A stretch of DNA of 64,000 bases from WJMT01 sp964456985. Lineage in GTDB: Bacteria > Acidobacteriota > Aminicenantia > Aminicenantales > Aminicenantaceae. Each line of letters begins with the position of its first letter. Within the stretch, counting starts at the first letter, position 1. Under the pieces are notes generated by a model. That model ran no database searches, was not told where the DNA came from, and saw nothing but the letters and a program-made list of their open reading frames with translations. Location: NCBI GenBank assembly GCA_964456985.1, contig CAYWDH010000001.1, positions 85,131-149,130 of the forward strand, written 5' to 3'. This document shows, one piece after another, positions 52,996 through 63,222 of the stretch. Position numbers and translations under genes: made by a program.

Positions 52996-54363
52996 ATGGA
53001 ACTGAAAAACAAGAAAGTACTGGTTGTCGGCTTTGGGAAAACTGGAAAAGCCGTATGCGGCTTTCTTATAGGCCTGGATAAGGATATACAAATAAGAATA
53101 AGCGAATCAAGAAAAGAACAGGATCTGAATGAAGAAGCCGCACTCTATCAGAAGAGAGGCATCCTGTTTGAAACAGGCGGCCACACCCTCCAGTCGTTCC
53201 TGGATGCGGATCTGATCATTCCAAGCCCGGGAGTTCCTCCGATACCACAGCTCAAAGAAGCGAAACGCAGAGGAATTAAAATAATTTCCGAGATAGAGCT
53301 CGCTTTCCCTTTTCTTAAAGGGAAAATAATCGGTATAACAGGCTCTAACGGAAAATCCACGGTAACATCGCTTGTCCACAGCCTTCTCAAAGACGGAGGA
53401 TTCCAATCCAATCTGGCCGGAAACATAGGGATTCCTTTGATCAGTTTCGCGGAAAAAAGTTCGGAAAAGGATATCTTTGTGACCGAATTATCGAGTTTTC
53501 AGCTCGAATATGCCGATTCATTCGCTCCTGACGTATCCGTAATCCTCAACATCACACCTGACCACCTGGACTGGCACGGCAGCTTTTCATCCTACATGCA
53601 TGCCAAAACAAAACTTCTTAAAAACCAGAAAAAAGACCAGACATCCATACTGAACAGGGATGATCCTCAAGTCTGGCCTGCAAGAAAGCAAGGGCCTGAA
53701 AACATCTATGCTTTCAGCATGAAATCTAAAATCCGAAAAGGATGTTTTCTTCAGAAGGAATGGATCATGCTGAAAAACGAAGAAGTACAAAAAGCCATGA
53801 ATACAAGGGATATTCCCCTCAAAGGAATCCATAACCAGGAAAATATCATGGCTTCCATTCTGGCAGGTCATGTGTTCGGTATTCCTCTTGATAAAATGAG
53901 AAGCACCATAATGAATTTCAAAGGGCTGGAACATAGGCTGGAAAAAGTCATGACTCTCAAAGGAGTGGATTTCTACAACGATTCAAAAGCCACAAATATT
54001 GACGCCACCTTAAAGTCGCTCATGAGTTTCGATAAAAAAATAACTTTGATCCTGGGAGGAAGAGATAAGGGAGGTGACTTCAGCCGCCTTAAAAAACAGG
54101 TCAAAAAAAGGGTAAAAAAAATCATCGTGATCGGAGAAGCCGGGGAAACCATCATGAAGGCACTCGGAAAATATGTGGAAACAGAAAAGGCGGTATCTTT
54201 GAGACAAGCTGTGGAAAGGGCTTTTGAGCTATCAAAACCCGGAGAAGTGGTGCTCCTGGCACCGGCGTGCACCAGTTTTGACATGTTTGACAACTTTGAG
54301 CACAGGGGAAGGGTTTTTAAAGATGAAGTGAGAATTCTTTCTCTTAAAAAAGAAGGTACATAA
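52996..54363 (+). CDS. murD: UDP-MurNAc-L-Ala:D-Glu ligase
   Basis: About 455 residues from the ATG at 52996, two bases after the mraY stop; the open frame further upstream lies inside mraY. GFGKTGKAV, IIPSPGVPP, GITGSNGKSTVT, NITPDHLDWHGSF, FYNDSKATNIDAT and LAPACTSFDMFDNFEHRGR are all diagnostic. Adds D-Glu to the stem peptide. Confidence 0.97.
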   Translation: MELKNKKVLVVGFGKTGKAVCGFLIGLDKDIQIRISESRKEQDLNEEAALYQKRGILFETGGHTLQSFLDADLIIPSPGVPPIPQLKEAKRRGIKIISEIELAFPFLKGKIIGITGSNGKSTVTSLVHSLLKDGGFQSNLAGNIGIPLISFAEKSSEKDIFVTELSSFQLEYADSFAPDVSVILNITPDHLDWHGSFSSYMHAKTKLLKNQKKDQTSILNRDDPQVWPARKQGPENIYAFSMKSKIRKGCFLQKEWIMLKNEEVQKAMNTRDIPLKGIHNQENIMASILAGHVFGIPLDKMRSTIMNFKGLEHRLEKVMTLKGVDFYNDSKATNIDATLKSLMSFDKKITLILGGRDKGGDFSRLKKQVKKRVKKIIVIGEAGETIMKALGKYVETEKAVSLRQAVERAFELSKPGEVVLLAPACTSFDMFDNFEHRGRVFKDEVRILSLKKEGT

Positions 54364-55473
54364 ATGGAAGCGTTCAAGAGATTCGGATTTGATAAACCAC
54401 TGTTCATCACCACCATTATTCTTGTGGCTTTCGGTCTCATAATGGTATTCAGTTCGTCTGCAGTGCAGTCCAATGAAAGATACGGACAGCCTTTCACCTT
54501 TCTCATCAATCAGGCCATGGCCGCGGCAGCTGGTTTTATCCTGATTCTCATTATCATCTCAATGAAATCAGCCTTCTATCAAAACACTCTCCTTATATAC
54601 GGACTGCTGATCCTGACATTAGCCCTTCTGGTGCTCTGTTTCGTGATGCCGGAGGTCAACAACACAAACCGCGCCATCCATATCTTCAGCTTCAGGTTCC
54701 AGCCTTCATCGCTTGCAAAGCTGAGTGTCATACTGTTCCTCGCTTCCTATCTCAGCCGGAAAAAAGAAAAACTTCACCAAACAAGCACCCTGATCATTCC
54801 GGCCGCCGTTCTCTTTATATTGATACTCCTGATCATCAAGGAACCTGATTACAGTACTTCGCTCTTTATCTTTATCATCGGCTCCATAATGCTTTTCATA
54901 GGGGGCATACGACTGGACAAGCTTTTACTGATCGGGCTGGCTTCCATGCTTGTATTCGTGTTTTATCTCTTCCAGGCAAACTATAGAATAGACAGATGGA
55001 ACTCCTATATCTCTCCTTCGAATGACATCCTTGGCAGCGGTTTTCATGCGTACCAGTCAAAGCTCGCCGTGGGATCGGGCGGCATTGTCGGAGTCAGCAT
55101 AGCCCAGAGCACTCAAAAACTTTTCTTTCTGCCCTGTGCCCATACGGATTATATCTATGCAATCATAGGAGAAGAACTGGGTCTTATAGGAACCGTGAGC
55201 GTGCTTCTTCTTTACGGGATCATTCTATGGAGAGGCCTGCTCATATCCAGAAGAGCGCCCAACCAATTCTGCAGCCTTCTGGCAGCAGGGCTCACTATCG
55301 CTATTTTTTCTCAAGCCCTGCTGAACATCAGTATTGTGCTCGGGCTTCTCCCTGCCACAGGCCTCACTCTTCCCTTTTTAAGCTACGGCAGGTCTTCGAT
55401 GCTGTATATGATGGCCAGTATCGGGATCCTTCTTCATATTTCACAAAGGAAACAGGCATATAAGAGGAAATGA
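54364..55473 (+). CDS. ftsW: Septal peptidoglycan glycosyltransferase FtsW
   Basis: A 369-residue SEDS protein with about ten helices; ATG immediately after the murD stop. Motifs: VFSSSA, FRFQPSSLAKL, IKEPDYSTSLF, NYRIDRW, and HTDYIYAIIGEELGLIG followed by GLTLPFLSYGRSSM. It polymerises septal glycan together with FtsI. Confidence 0.96.
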   Translation: MEAFKRFGFDKPLFITTIILVAFGLIMVFSSSAVQSNERYGQPFTFLINQAMAAAAGFILILIIISMKSAFYQNTLLIYGLLILTLALLVLCFVMPEVNNTNRAIHIFSFRFQPSSLAKLSVILFLASYLSRKKEKLHQTSTLIIPAAVLFILILLIIKEPDYSTSLFIFIIGSIMLFIGGIRLDKLLLIGLASMLVFVFYLFQANYRIDRWNSYISPSNDILGSGFHAYQSKLAVGSGGIVGVSIAQSTQKLFFLPCAHTDYIYAIIGEELGLIGTVSVLLLYGIILWRGLLISRRAPNQFCSLLAAGLTIAIFSQALLNISIVLGLLPATGLTLPFLSYGRSSMLYMMASIGILLHISQRKQAYKRK

Positions 55474-56558
55474 TGGAACAAAGAGTCATAATATCCGGTG
55501 GAGGCACAGCCGGCCATCTCTATCCTGCTTTAGTGGTGGGGAAAAAGCTGCAGGCGCAGGGCATAAAAATCACTTTTGTCGGAAGCACCCGAAAGCTCGA
55601 ACAATCCATAATGAAGCACTATCATGCGGATTTCATCCCGCTAAAAATAGAAGGAATCAAGGGAAAGGGCTTCCTGATCATAAAATCCCTCCTCATACTC
55701 CCTTATTCGCTTATCAAGTCACTGCTTATTATCATAAACATAAAACCGGCACTTGTTATTGGCATGGGCGGATACAGTTCAGGCCCTATCGTCCTCCTCT
55801 CATCTCTCATAGGGATCCCTTCTCTAATAATGGAACAGAACCTCCGCCCCGGATTGACCAACCGGATCCTCATTCCTTTTGCAAAGAAAGCTGTGGTGGC
55901 CTTTAGAAAATCTCTTCCGGCGTTCAAAGGCAAAGGAGAATTTCTGGGAAATCCGGTAAGGGAAGAATTCTATTCGTTGAAGCCGAAACAAAGAGAAGAA
56001 CGCCTCACAATCCTTGTTTTCGGAGGGAGCCAGGGTTCTCATTTCCTGAATAAAACAATAACCATGAGTCTCCCCCTCCTGAAAGCCAGAAAAGACACGC
56101 TTAAGATCTTTCATCAAACAGGAGAAAGCGACCTGAACTGGGTCAAAAAAAATTATGAACAAAACGGCCTTGAGAACGCGGAAGTATCCGCCTTTTTCTT
56201 TAATATTTATGAATATTTCCAGAAGTCGGATTTGATTGTGTGCCGGTCCGGAGCCACCACCATAGCCGAACTTATCGCATCTCGAAAGCCTTCTCTTCTG
56301 GTCCCTTTTTCCCATTCCACGGAAAACCACCAGCTTTTGAATGCCAGGGAACTGGAAAGAATCAAGGGAGCTGAGATCATTCTTGAAAAGGATTTTACTC
56401 CGGAAAACTTTTCATTTAAAATCACTTATTTTATTGAAAATAAAGACACCCTCAACCAAATGGAGAAAAACCTGGTACGGCTGAAAAGAGAAAATCCCGC
56501 GGAAAAAATCACAGCGCTTTGTCTGGGGCTTATGGAAACGAATAAAAGGAGAACATAG
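55470..56558 (+). CDS. murG: Lipid II-forming GlcNAc transferase
   Basis: A 362-residue GT28 enzyme. GGGTAGHLYPAL (acceptor-side G loop), GMGGYSSGP, LEQN-like MEQNLRPGLTNR, FGGSQGSHFLN and CRSGATTIAEL with SHSTENHQLLNA in the UDP-GlcNAc site. Overlaps ftsW (ATGATG). Confidence 0.97.
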   Translation: MMEQRVIISGGGTAGHLYPALVVGKKLQAQGIKITFVGSTRKLEQSIMKHYHADFIPLKIEGIKGKGFLIIKSLLILPYSLIKSLLIIINIKPALVIGMGGYSSGPIVLLSSLIGIPSLIMEQNLRPGLTNRILIPFAKKAVVAFRKSLPAFKGKGEFLGNPVREEFYSLKPKQREERLTILVFGGSQGSHFLNKTITMSLPLLKARKDTLKIFHQTGESDLNWVKKNYEQNGLENAEVSAFFFNIYEYFQKSDLIVCRSGATTIAELIASRKPSLLVPFSHSTENHQLLNARELERIKGAEIILEKDFTPENFSFKITYFIENKDTLNQMEKNLVRLKRENPAEKITALCLGLMETNKRRT

Positions 56559-56559
56559 A

Positions 56560-57945
56560 TTGATCAGACGGACAAATAGAAAACTCAAACACATCCATAT
56601 GGTCGGAATCGGAGGGACCGGAATGAACGGGATCGCTGAAATCCTATTGAACCTCGGATATGTTGTATCTGGTTCGGATCTGCTCTCCCAGGAATCTACT
56701 AAGCGGCTCACTTCTCTAGGGGCTAATATCAATATAGGCCACAAAGCCGGGCTTGTGCAGGGAGCAGATGTTGTGGTTATCTCCTCCGCCATAAAACCGG
56801 ATAACATAGAAGTCATTGAGGCAAAAAAATTGAAGATTCCCGTTATCCCCAGAGCAGAGATGCTGGCAGAACTGATGCGATTGAAAAACAGCATTGCCGT
56901 CACCGGCTCTCACGGAAAAACCTCTACCACGTCCATGATCGCCCAGGTCCTTGAAAAAGGAGATTTAGATCCTACCATTATCGTGGGAGGCCGCCTGAAC
57001 ACGGTCGGCGCCCATGCCAAACTGGGAGAAGGAGAATTTATCGTCGCTGAAGCGGATGAGAGCGACCGCTCTTTTCTTTACCTTTCACCGTACATTGCCG
57101 TGCTGACGAATCTTGATGAAGAACATCTTGACCAGTACAAGACTGTTGATGAAATAAAAAAGACCTTTATCAATTTTGCAAATAAAGTGCCTTTTTACTG
57201 TCCGGTGATATTGTGCCTTGATGATGCTAACCTTCAGAGCCTGATCCCTGACCTTGAGAGAAACATTATCACCTATGGATTCTCTGCCCAGGCAGACATC
57301 TATGCCACAGACCAGGAATTTAAAAATTTCTCTTCCACTTCAACCCTGTATCATAAAAACGAAAAAATGGGGAGGCTCAAACTGAATGTTCCCGGTGTGC
57401 ACAATATTTACAATGCCATGGCTGCCGTCGGAGTGGGGCTCAACCTTGATATCCCCGCTCCCACAATCCTCGAAGGATTGGAAAGCTACACCGGGATCGG
57501 CAGGCGTTTTGAACTCAAAAAGAAAATCAAAGACATTATGGTCATAGAAGACTACGCTCATCACCCTACTGAAATCATAAAAACACTGGAAGCTGCCAAG
57601 CGGGGCTGGATGCGAAGGACCCTAGCTGTTTTTCAACCGCACCGGTATTCCCGTCTTTCCCTTCTGATGCACGAATTCGCCACCGCCTTTAATCAGGCGG
57701 ATGTTCTCATTATCACTGAAGTGTATCCGGCTGGGGAAAATCCGATTCCAGGTATATCCGGAGAAAGACTTTTTGAGGAAATACAGAAGTTTGGACACAA
57801 AAGCGTTTATTTTGAACCTGAGATGGAAAAAATACCGGGCTTGGTTGCAGAACTGTCACAACCCAAGGATATGATACTTGTTCTGGGAGCCGGCAGTATT
57901 TCCGGAATCATCCCGGGCCTTATAGAAAAACTGAGAGGCAAATAA
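56560..57945 (+). CDS. murC: UDP-MurNAc:L-Ala ligase
   Basis: A 461-residue Mur ligase starting at TTG with AAAAGGAG nine bases upstream. HMVGIGGTGMNGIAE, VTGSHGKTSTTSM, EADESDRSFL, NLDEEHLDQY, EDYAHHPTEI and FQPHRYSR are present. First committed amino-acid addition; in many operons murB is fused or adjacent, here it is absent. Confidence 0.97.
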   Translation: MIRRTNRKLKHIHMVGIGGTGMNGIAEILLNLGYVVSGSDLLSQESTKRLTSLGANINIGHKAGLVQGADVVVISSAIKPDNIEVIEAKKLKIPVIPRAEMLAELMRLKNSIAVTGSHGKTSTTSMIAQVLEKGDLDPTIIVGGRLNTVGAHAKLGEGEFIVAEADESDRSFLYLSPYIAVLTNLDEEHLDQYKTVDEIKKTFINFANKVPFYCPVILCLDDANLQSLIPDLERNIITYGFSAQADIYATDQEFKNFSSTSTLYHKNEKMGRLKLNVPGVHNIYNAMAAVGVGLNLDIPAPTILEGLESYTGIGRRFELKKKIKDIMVIEDYAHHPTEIIKTLEAAKRGWMRRTLAVFQPHRYSRLSLLMHEFATAFNQADVLIITEVYPAGENPIPGISGERLFEEIQKFGHKSVYFEPEMEKIPGLVAELSQPKDMILVLGAGSISGIIPGLIEKLRGK

Positions 57946-57949
57946 GAGA

Positions 57950-58816
57950 ATGGCTGTTAACCTGAATCCTTCCATCAAGCAGAAGCTGGATCCTTTTCTC
58001 TCCCAGCCTTACTTTCGCAGAAATGCAGAACAAATAAGACCACACAGGATCAAAAGAAAAATTAAACTCGGGCCAAAACATATCATTATCAGTTTTCTGC
58101 TCATCGGAGGACTGTTCTTTCTTGTCCAGCAGGCCTATCTGTTTCTCATCACATGGGACAGGCTCGAAGTGGACAGCATTGAGATACACTGCCTGAAGCC
58201 TGAACTTAAAAATTCCATCCAGAGCATCTTCCAGGGGAAAAAGATGGGAAATCTCCTGCTCCTTGACATCGGAAGGATACAGAAAATCACTAAATCATAT
58301 ACCTGGGTCAAGGATGTCCATGTGAAAAAAGTATTTCCATCAGCCGTGGATATAGAAATAACGGAAAGAGTGCCCATAGCCATCATTAAAAAAAACCGGT
58401 TCTATCTCATAGACAGAGACGGTGTCCTGCTCGAACCTGTTGAAAAGACAGAAAACAGTAAGCTCCCTCTTATCATTGACAGCAGCGGATTCAAGAAAGA
58501 TTTTCAGGATAAATTCGAGCTGGCAGTGAGATGCCTCGAAAGCCTCTCTTCAGAACAAAAGCGCATGATAAGGACGATCGACATGTCAAAATACAGATGC
58601 GCCTCGATCAAACTGAACCAAAACTCTCCATGGCTCATTTTAGGTGAGAGCGATTTCTCAAACAAGATCCGGGAATACATGGATAAAAGACTTTATTTTG
58701 CCAAATTCGGAGAGCTTAAAAGTATAAATATGATGTTTAAGGACCGTTTTATACTCACACCTGGCAAAAATGGTTCAAATAAACAAATTTCCTTGCCAGA
58801 AAAGGAGGGAAGCTGA
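57950..58816 (+). CDS. ftsQ: Division protein FtsQ
   Basis: A 288-residue bitopic protein: cytoplasmic basic N-terminus, membrane helix (about 43-63), POTRA domain (about 72-140; LEVDSIEIHCLKPELKNSI) and the beta domain with EITERVPIAIIKKN...LIDRDGVLLEP. Central divisome scaffold, binds FtsL/FtsB. One-base overlap with ftsA (TGATG). Confidence 0.93.
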   Translation: MAVNLNPSIKQKLDPFLSQPYFRRNAEQIRPHRIKRKIKLGPKHIIISFLLIGGLFFLVQQAYLFLITWDRLEVDSIEIHCLKPELKNSIQSIFQGKKMGNLLLLDIGRIQKITKSYTWVKDVHVKKVFPSAVDIEITERVPIAIIKKNRFYLIDRDGVLLEPVEKTENSKLPLIIDSSGFKKDFQDKFELAVRCLESLSSEQKRMIRTIDMSKYRCASIKLNQNSPWLILGESDFSNKIREYMDKRLYFAKFGELKSINMMFKDRFILTPGKNGSNKQISLPEKEGS

Positions 58817-60039
58817 TGCCTAAAAACGGATATATAGTGGGAATAGACATCGGGACAAAAAAAATAACAGCCCTTATAGGAGAAGTCACGGAAGAGAAAA
58901 AAATCGAGATTATAGGTATCGGAACCGCGGATTCCAGGGGGCTGAGAAAGGGAGTGGTGGTAAACCTTGATGCCACAGTGGAAGCCATAAAAAAGGCACA
59001 GGAAGAAGCGGAACTCATGGCCGGATTTGAAATTGATTCCGGATATATAGGCATTTCCGGAGCTCATATAAAGAGTTTTAACAGCAGGGGCGTGATTGCT
59101 GTATCAGGTAAAAACAGAGAAATAACCAGGGAGGATATAAGACGGGTCATCGAACAATCCAAAGCTGTCTCCATTCCCCCTGACAGAGAGATCATTCACA
59201 TTATTCCTCAGGAATACGTGGTCGATGAACAGGACGGGATCAAATATCCGCTCGGTATGAGCGGCATTAAATTGGAGGTCAATGTCCATATAGTCACAGG
59301 TGCTATAACTTCCGTTCAAAATCTGAAGACATGCATATCCCGCACCGGGATCGGGATCGAGCAGATCGTTCTCAATCAGATTGCCACTAGCCAATCCGTT
59401 CTCACACATGATGAAATGGAGCTGGGCGTTGGATTGATCGATATCGGAGGCGGGACCACGGAAATAGCCATTTTTGAAAGAGGAAGTCTCTGGTACACAT
59501 CCGTCATTCCCATTGGAGGGGATAACTTCACGAACGATATAGCTGTGGGTCTCCGCACACCCATTCCGGAAGCGGAAAAAATCAAGAAAAAGTTCGGCTG
59601 TGTGTCCAGCCCCCTGGTCGATGAACAGGATACCATTGAGGTCCCGTCCGTAGGACGCGGGAAAAAAGCAAGGGTGCTTTCAAGGCAGCTTCTTGCTGAG
59701 ATCATCCAGCCGAGGGCCGAAGAAATATTCCGCCTGGTCGATAATGATATCAAAAGAATGGGATATGAAAAATCATTGAACTCGGGCATTGTGCTTACCG
59801 GCGGAACATCGCTTCTTGACGGTCTTGAAGAGATCGCTGAAGGAGTCTTTGACCTTCCGGTAAGGCGTGGAGATCCCGGAGGAGTTGGGGGACTGGTCGA
59901 TAGAGTCAACACTCCTGATTACTCCACGGCCGTGGGTCTTCTTTTATACGGATTTAACAAATGGAAGGAAAAAGGCTTCTCAAAAGATAAAAAGAAAGGC
60001 TTCTGGGTCAAACTCAAAGATTGGCTCAAGGAAGCATAG
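58816..60039 (+). CDS. ftsA: Cell-division ATPase FtsA
   Basis: A 407-residue actin-like protein. Phosphate-1 loop VGIDIGTKKITALIG, the inserted 1C region (GISGAHIKSFNSRGV), phosphate-2 VGLIDIGGGTTEIAIF, and the adenosine motif VLTGGTSLLDGLEE. The C-terminal ~20 residues (WVKLKDWLKEA) are an amphipathic membrane-targeting helix. Tethers FtsZ to the membrane. Confidence 0.97.
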   Translation: MPKNGYIVGIDIGTKKITALIGEVTEEKKIEIIGIGTADSRGLRKGVVVNLDATVEAIKKAQEEAELMAGFEIDSGYIGISGAHIKSFNSRGVIAVSGKNREITREDIRRVIEQSKAVSIPPDREIIHIIPQEYVVDEQDGIKYPLGMSGIKLEVNVHIVTGAITSVQNLKTCISRTGIGIEQIVLNQIATSQSVLTHDEMELGVGLIDIGGGTTEIAIFERGSLWYTSVIPIGGDNFTNDIAVGLRTPIPEAEKIKKKFGCVSSPLVDEQDTIEVPSVGRGKKARVLSRQLLAEIIQPRAEEIFRLVDNDIKRMGYEKSLNSGIVLTGGTSLLDGLEEIAEGVFDLPVRRGDPGGVGGLVDRVNTPDYSTAVGLLLYGFNKWKEKGFSKDKKKGFWVKLKDWLKEA

Positions 60040-60048
60040 GAGGCAAAA

Positions 60049-61269
60049 ATGAGTGAGGAACAAAAAAACAAACTAAAATTTCATCTGGTTGATGAAAGCC
60101 CTGGAGCAAAAATCAGGGTTATTGGAATCGGCGGAGGAGGCGGAAACGCTGTAAACCGCATGATCGAATCACAAATTGACGGAGTGGAATTCATTGCCGT
60201 CAATACCGACCTCCAGGCATTAGGCAGCAATAAAGCTGGAACCAAACTCCAGATAGGAAGCAAGCTCACAAAAGGGCTGGGTTCCGGAGGAAGGCCTGAT
60301 ATCGGACGCGATGCTGCCATGGAGGATACAGAAAAATTGATCGAGCTTCTGGAAGGCGCGGATATGGTCTTTCTGACAACAGGACTGGGCGGAGGAACAG
60401 GAACCGGTGCAACTCCGGTTCTGGCAAATCTTGCCTCTGAAATGGATGTTCTGGCTATCGCCATTGTCACTCTCCCCTTTAACTTCGAGGGAAAAATCCG
60501 TGCCGATCAGGCGAACGAGGGACTGGAAGATCTGAGGTCAGCCGTAGATACGGTGATCTCAATTCCAAATGAAAGGCTTCTGGAGACCGTAAATCTGGAC
60601 ACCTCTATGCAGGAAGCATTCAAAATGGCTGACGATATCCTGCGTCAGGCCGTCCAGGGGATCTCTGATCTTATCACAAGACCCGGCTTGATCAACCTTG
60701 ATTTTGCTGACGTCAAGTCCATCATGAAAGGAATGGGTATGGCCTTTATGGGAACCGGCATGGCATCAGGAGAAAACCGGGCACTGGACGCGGCTCAAAA
60801 AGCCATTTCATCTCCTCTTCTTGTGGATACATCCATTTCCGGAGCGCAGGGAGTGCTTATCAATATAACCGGAGGAAAGGATACCCGGCTGCATGAGGTA
60901 TCCAAAGCCTCTGAACTGATCCATCAAAAAGCCCACCCGGATGCCAATATCATCTTCGGAACGGTCATAGACAGTTCCATGAAGGAGACTGTAAAAGTCA
61001 CTGTGATCGCAACCGGATTTGACGAAAAAACAGACCAGAATTATATCGAACCGCAGGAATTGATCTCCCATCCGGCAGAGGATACTCCGCCTCCGTTTGA
61101 AGTCCGTCAAGAAACACCTCCCTATGTGTTCAGACCCAGAGGAAACAGGGTCATAGACGAGAATCCGCAAACAAACTGGGAGAAAAGATGGGACTCGTAC
61201 GACACCCCGTCCTTTATAAGAAGAAACAAAGAGAGAGCCGTAGGAAAATCCTCTCATGATATCAGCTGA
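60049..61269 (+). CDS. ftsZ: Cell-division tubulin FtsZ
   Basis: A 406-residue GTPase; AGGAGG before the ATG. GIGGGGGNAVNRM, GLGGGTGTGATPVLA (the tubulin signature), and a C-terminal linker ending DTPSFIRRNKERA, matching the conserved tail that binds FtsA. The linker is short (about 50 residues). Its last 14 nt overlap hutI. Confidence 0.98.
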   Translation: MSEEQKNKLKFHLVDESPGAKIRVIGIGGGGGNAVNRMIESQIDGVEFIAVNTDLQALGSNKAGTKLQIGSKLTKGLGSGGRPDIGRDAAMEDTEKLIELLEGADMVFLTTGLGGGTGTGATPVLANLASEMDVLAIAIVTLPFNFEGKIRADQANEGLEDLRSAVDTVISIPNERLLETVNLDTSMQEAFKMADDILRQAVQGISDLITRPGLINLDFADVKSIMKGMGMAFMGTGMASGENRALDAAQKAISSPLLVDTSISGAQGVLINITGGKDTRLHEVSKASELIHQKAHPDANIIFGTVIDSSMKETVKVTVIATGFDEKTDQNYIEPQELISHPAEDTPPPFEVRQETPPYVFRPRGNRVIDENPQTNWEKRWDSYDTPSFIRRNKERAVGKSSHDIS

Positions 61270-62533
61270 TCTTATTGTATCCGGATGCGAGCAGCTCCTT
61301 ACGTGCAGGGGCACTGCGCCTAAAAGGAAAAAAGACCTTCAGGAACTGGGCGTGATAGAGAAAGGGTGCATTGCCTCAAAAAACGGAAGGATCGTTTTTG
61401 TAGGACAAGAAAATGAATTAAGGAGCCAGGTTACTGAAACATCCGGATGCCTTAAGATAGACGGCAGAGGATTGACCGGCCTTCCGGGTCTTATCGACTC
61501 ACACACTCACCTTCCCTTTGCCGGAAGCCGGGAACAAGAATTCCTTCTGCGGCTCCAAGGCCATACCTATCTTGAGCTGGCTGAAAAAGGTATGGGCATA
61601 CAGAGCTCAGTGGAAAAGACACGAAAGGCTTCGAAAAAAGAGATCGTATCTCTTTGTCATAAAAGACTCAATAGCATGCTCCTTCACGGCACAACGACCG
61701 TTGAAGCAAAGAGCGGATACGGGCTCAACCTTAAGGATGAGATAAAACAGCTTGAAGCTTTAAAACAAGCTGACCGATCCCATCCTGTTGATATCATTCC
61801 CACATTCATGGGGGCCCACGAAGTGCCAAAGGAGTATAAAAACAAAAAGCATGAGTATATAAAACTCCTCACTCAAAAAATCATACCGGCCGTCAGGGAA
61901 AAAAATCTGGCAGAATTTTTCGATATCTTCTGCGAGCAAGGCGTTTACTCCATTGACGAGTCAAGGGCTTTGATCCGGGCCGGGAAAAAAGCAGGTTTTA
62001 AAATCAAAATTCATGCTGACGAATTTACATCTCAGGGAGGCGCCCAACTGGCTGTTGAAGAAAAAGCTGTGTCCGCCGAACATCTCATCGCCACAGATGA
62101 GGACGGCATCCAAAGGATCTCTAACAGCTCTACAGCAGCCGTTCTGCTTCCTGGTGTCCCGTTCTTCCTTATGCAGAACAAACGGGCGCCTGCCCGGAGA
62201 CTTATTCAGTCAGGAGCAGCCGTGGTACTGGCTTCGGATTTCAACCCGGGAAGCTCCATGACCGAATCCCTCTTTTTTATCATGCAGCTTGGGGTCTACA
62301 CCATGAATATGAGCATCGAAGAAGCCGTAAACGCTGTGACCCTCAATGCAGCCTATGCGGTCGACCGCCACATGGAGATAGGAAGCCTTGAGACTGGCAA
62401 AAAAATGGACCTCATCCTGTGCGATGCCCCCAATTACCCCTACCTTGTGTACCATTTCGGCATCAATCCCGTAAAACACGTCATCAAAAACGGGAAATGG
62501 GTGGTAAGAGACGGCATCATAATTTATTCATAG
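61256..62533 (+). CDS. hutI: Imidazolonepropionase
   Basis: A 425-residue metal-dependent amidohydrolase of histidine degradation: opens the imidazolone ring to give formiminoglutamate. Motifs: LIDSHTHLPFAGSREQEF (metal HxH), TTVEAKSGYGLN, IHADEFTSQGGAQL, VLASDFNPGSSMTES and GKKMDLILCD. Full length. The gene starts inside ftsZ and ends 10 bp into the opposed DUF1080 gene. No hutU, hutH or hutG in the window. Confidence 0.96.
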   Translation: MISADLIVSGCEQLLTCRGTAPKRKKDLQELGVIEKGCIASKNGRIVFVGQENELRSQVTETSGCLKIDGRGLTGLPGLIDSHTHLPFAGSREQEFLLRLQGHTYLELAEKGMGIQSSVEKTRKASKKEIVSLCHKRLNSMLLHGTTTVEAKSGYGLNLKDEIKQLEALKQADRSHPVDIIPTFMGAHEVPKEYKNKKHEYIKLLTQKIIPAVREKNLAEFFDIFCEQGVYSIDESRALIRAGKKAGFKIKIHADEFTSQGGAQLAVEEKAVSAEHLIATDEDGIQRISNSSTAAVLLPGVPFFLMQNKRAPARRLIQSGAAVVLASDFNPGSSMTESLFFIMQLGVYTMNMSIEEAVNAVTLNAAYAVDRHMEIGSLETGKKMDLILCDAPNYPYLVYHFGINPVKHVIKNGKWVVRDGIIIYS

Positions 62534-63222
62534 ATAGGTTTAACCATTATCTTTCTGAAATAAATGTGATTCCCTTTTCCCCAGCTTTCCCCGGGATGGA
62601 CCTGAACTCCGATGAATCCCTCATCCGGAACCCTGTATTTTCCGTCTCTCATCTCATCCTGAAACTCCATCACTTCTTTTCCATTCAGGCTTACTTTGAT
62701 AAGAGGAGGCTGTCCCTCAATGCTAACGAGAATTTCATTATATTCATCATCTTTCCACATCTCTTTAACTCCAGGATTATGGAGTAAAAAATCGCCTCCC
62801 AAGGGGCAGTAAACAGCCCCCACTTCCCCGTCAGGTCTGTAATCTATGGTTATCTGGTACGAAAGAACACTGGGCTGGACGCGCAAAAAAAGACCGGAAT
62901 CCACTGGGTAATCAGCCTTTACTTCCGCATAAAGAATAAAATCCTTATACTTCTTTTCTGTGACCAGAAGCCCTCCTTTTCCTTCCGGATACTGGCTCCC
63001 CACCAGGACTCCGTCCTCAACGGTCCACTGACCGCACTCTCCGCTGTATTCCGTCAGCTTGCGCCATCCGTCAAGGTTCTCATTATTGAACAGGACGGTA
63101 AATCCCTGTTCCTCAAAATCAGGACTTCTTTCCTGCCGTCCTGAAACTCCACTGGCAGCAAGGATCATTAAAACAAACAGCATGCTTAAACTTAAAAGAA
63201 AGAGTCTTTTTTTCATTGTCAC
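62524..63222 (-). CDS. Secreted DUF1080 (3-keto-disaccharide hydrolase-like) protein
   Basis: A 232-residue exported protein. The GTG at 63222 overlaps the previous stop (GTGA) and has AAGGAG five bases upstream; an ATG two codons later is possible. Signal peptide about 1-28. The LamG-like jelly-roll has the typical FTVLFNNENLDGWRK start, GGLLVTEKKYKDFILYAEVKA, DSGLFLR, YNEILVSIEG, and VQVHPGESWGKGNHIYFRKIMVKPI. The family includes 3-keto-glycoside hydrolases; substrate here is unknown. Confidence 0.88.
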   Translation of the reverse strand: MTMKKRLFLLSLSMLFVLMILAASGVSGRQERSPDFEEQGFTVLFNNENLDGWRKLTEYSGECGQWTVEDGVLVGSQYPEGKGGLLVTEKKYKDFILYAEVKADYPVDSGLFLRVQPSVLSYQITIDYRPDGEVGAVYCPLGGDFLLHNPGVKEMWKDDEYNEILVSIEGQPPLIKVSLNGKEVMEFQDEMRDGKYRVPDEGFIGVQVHPGESWGKGNHIYFRKIMVKPIYE

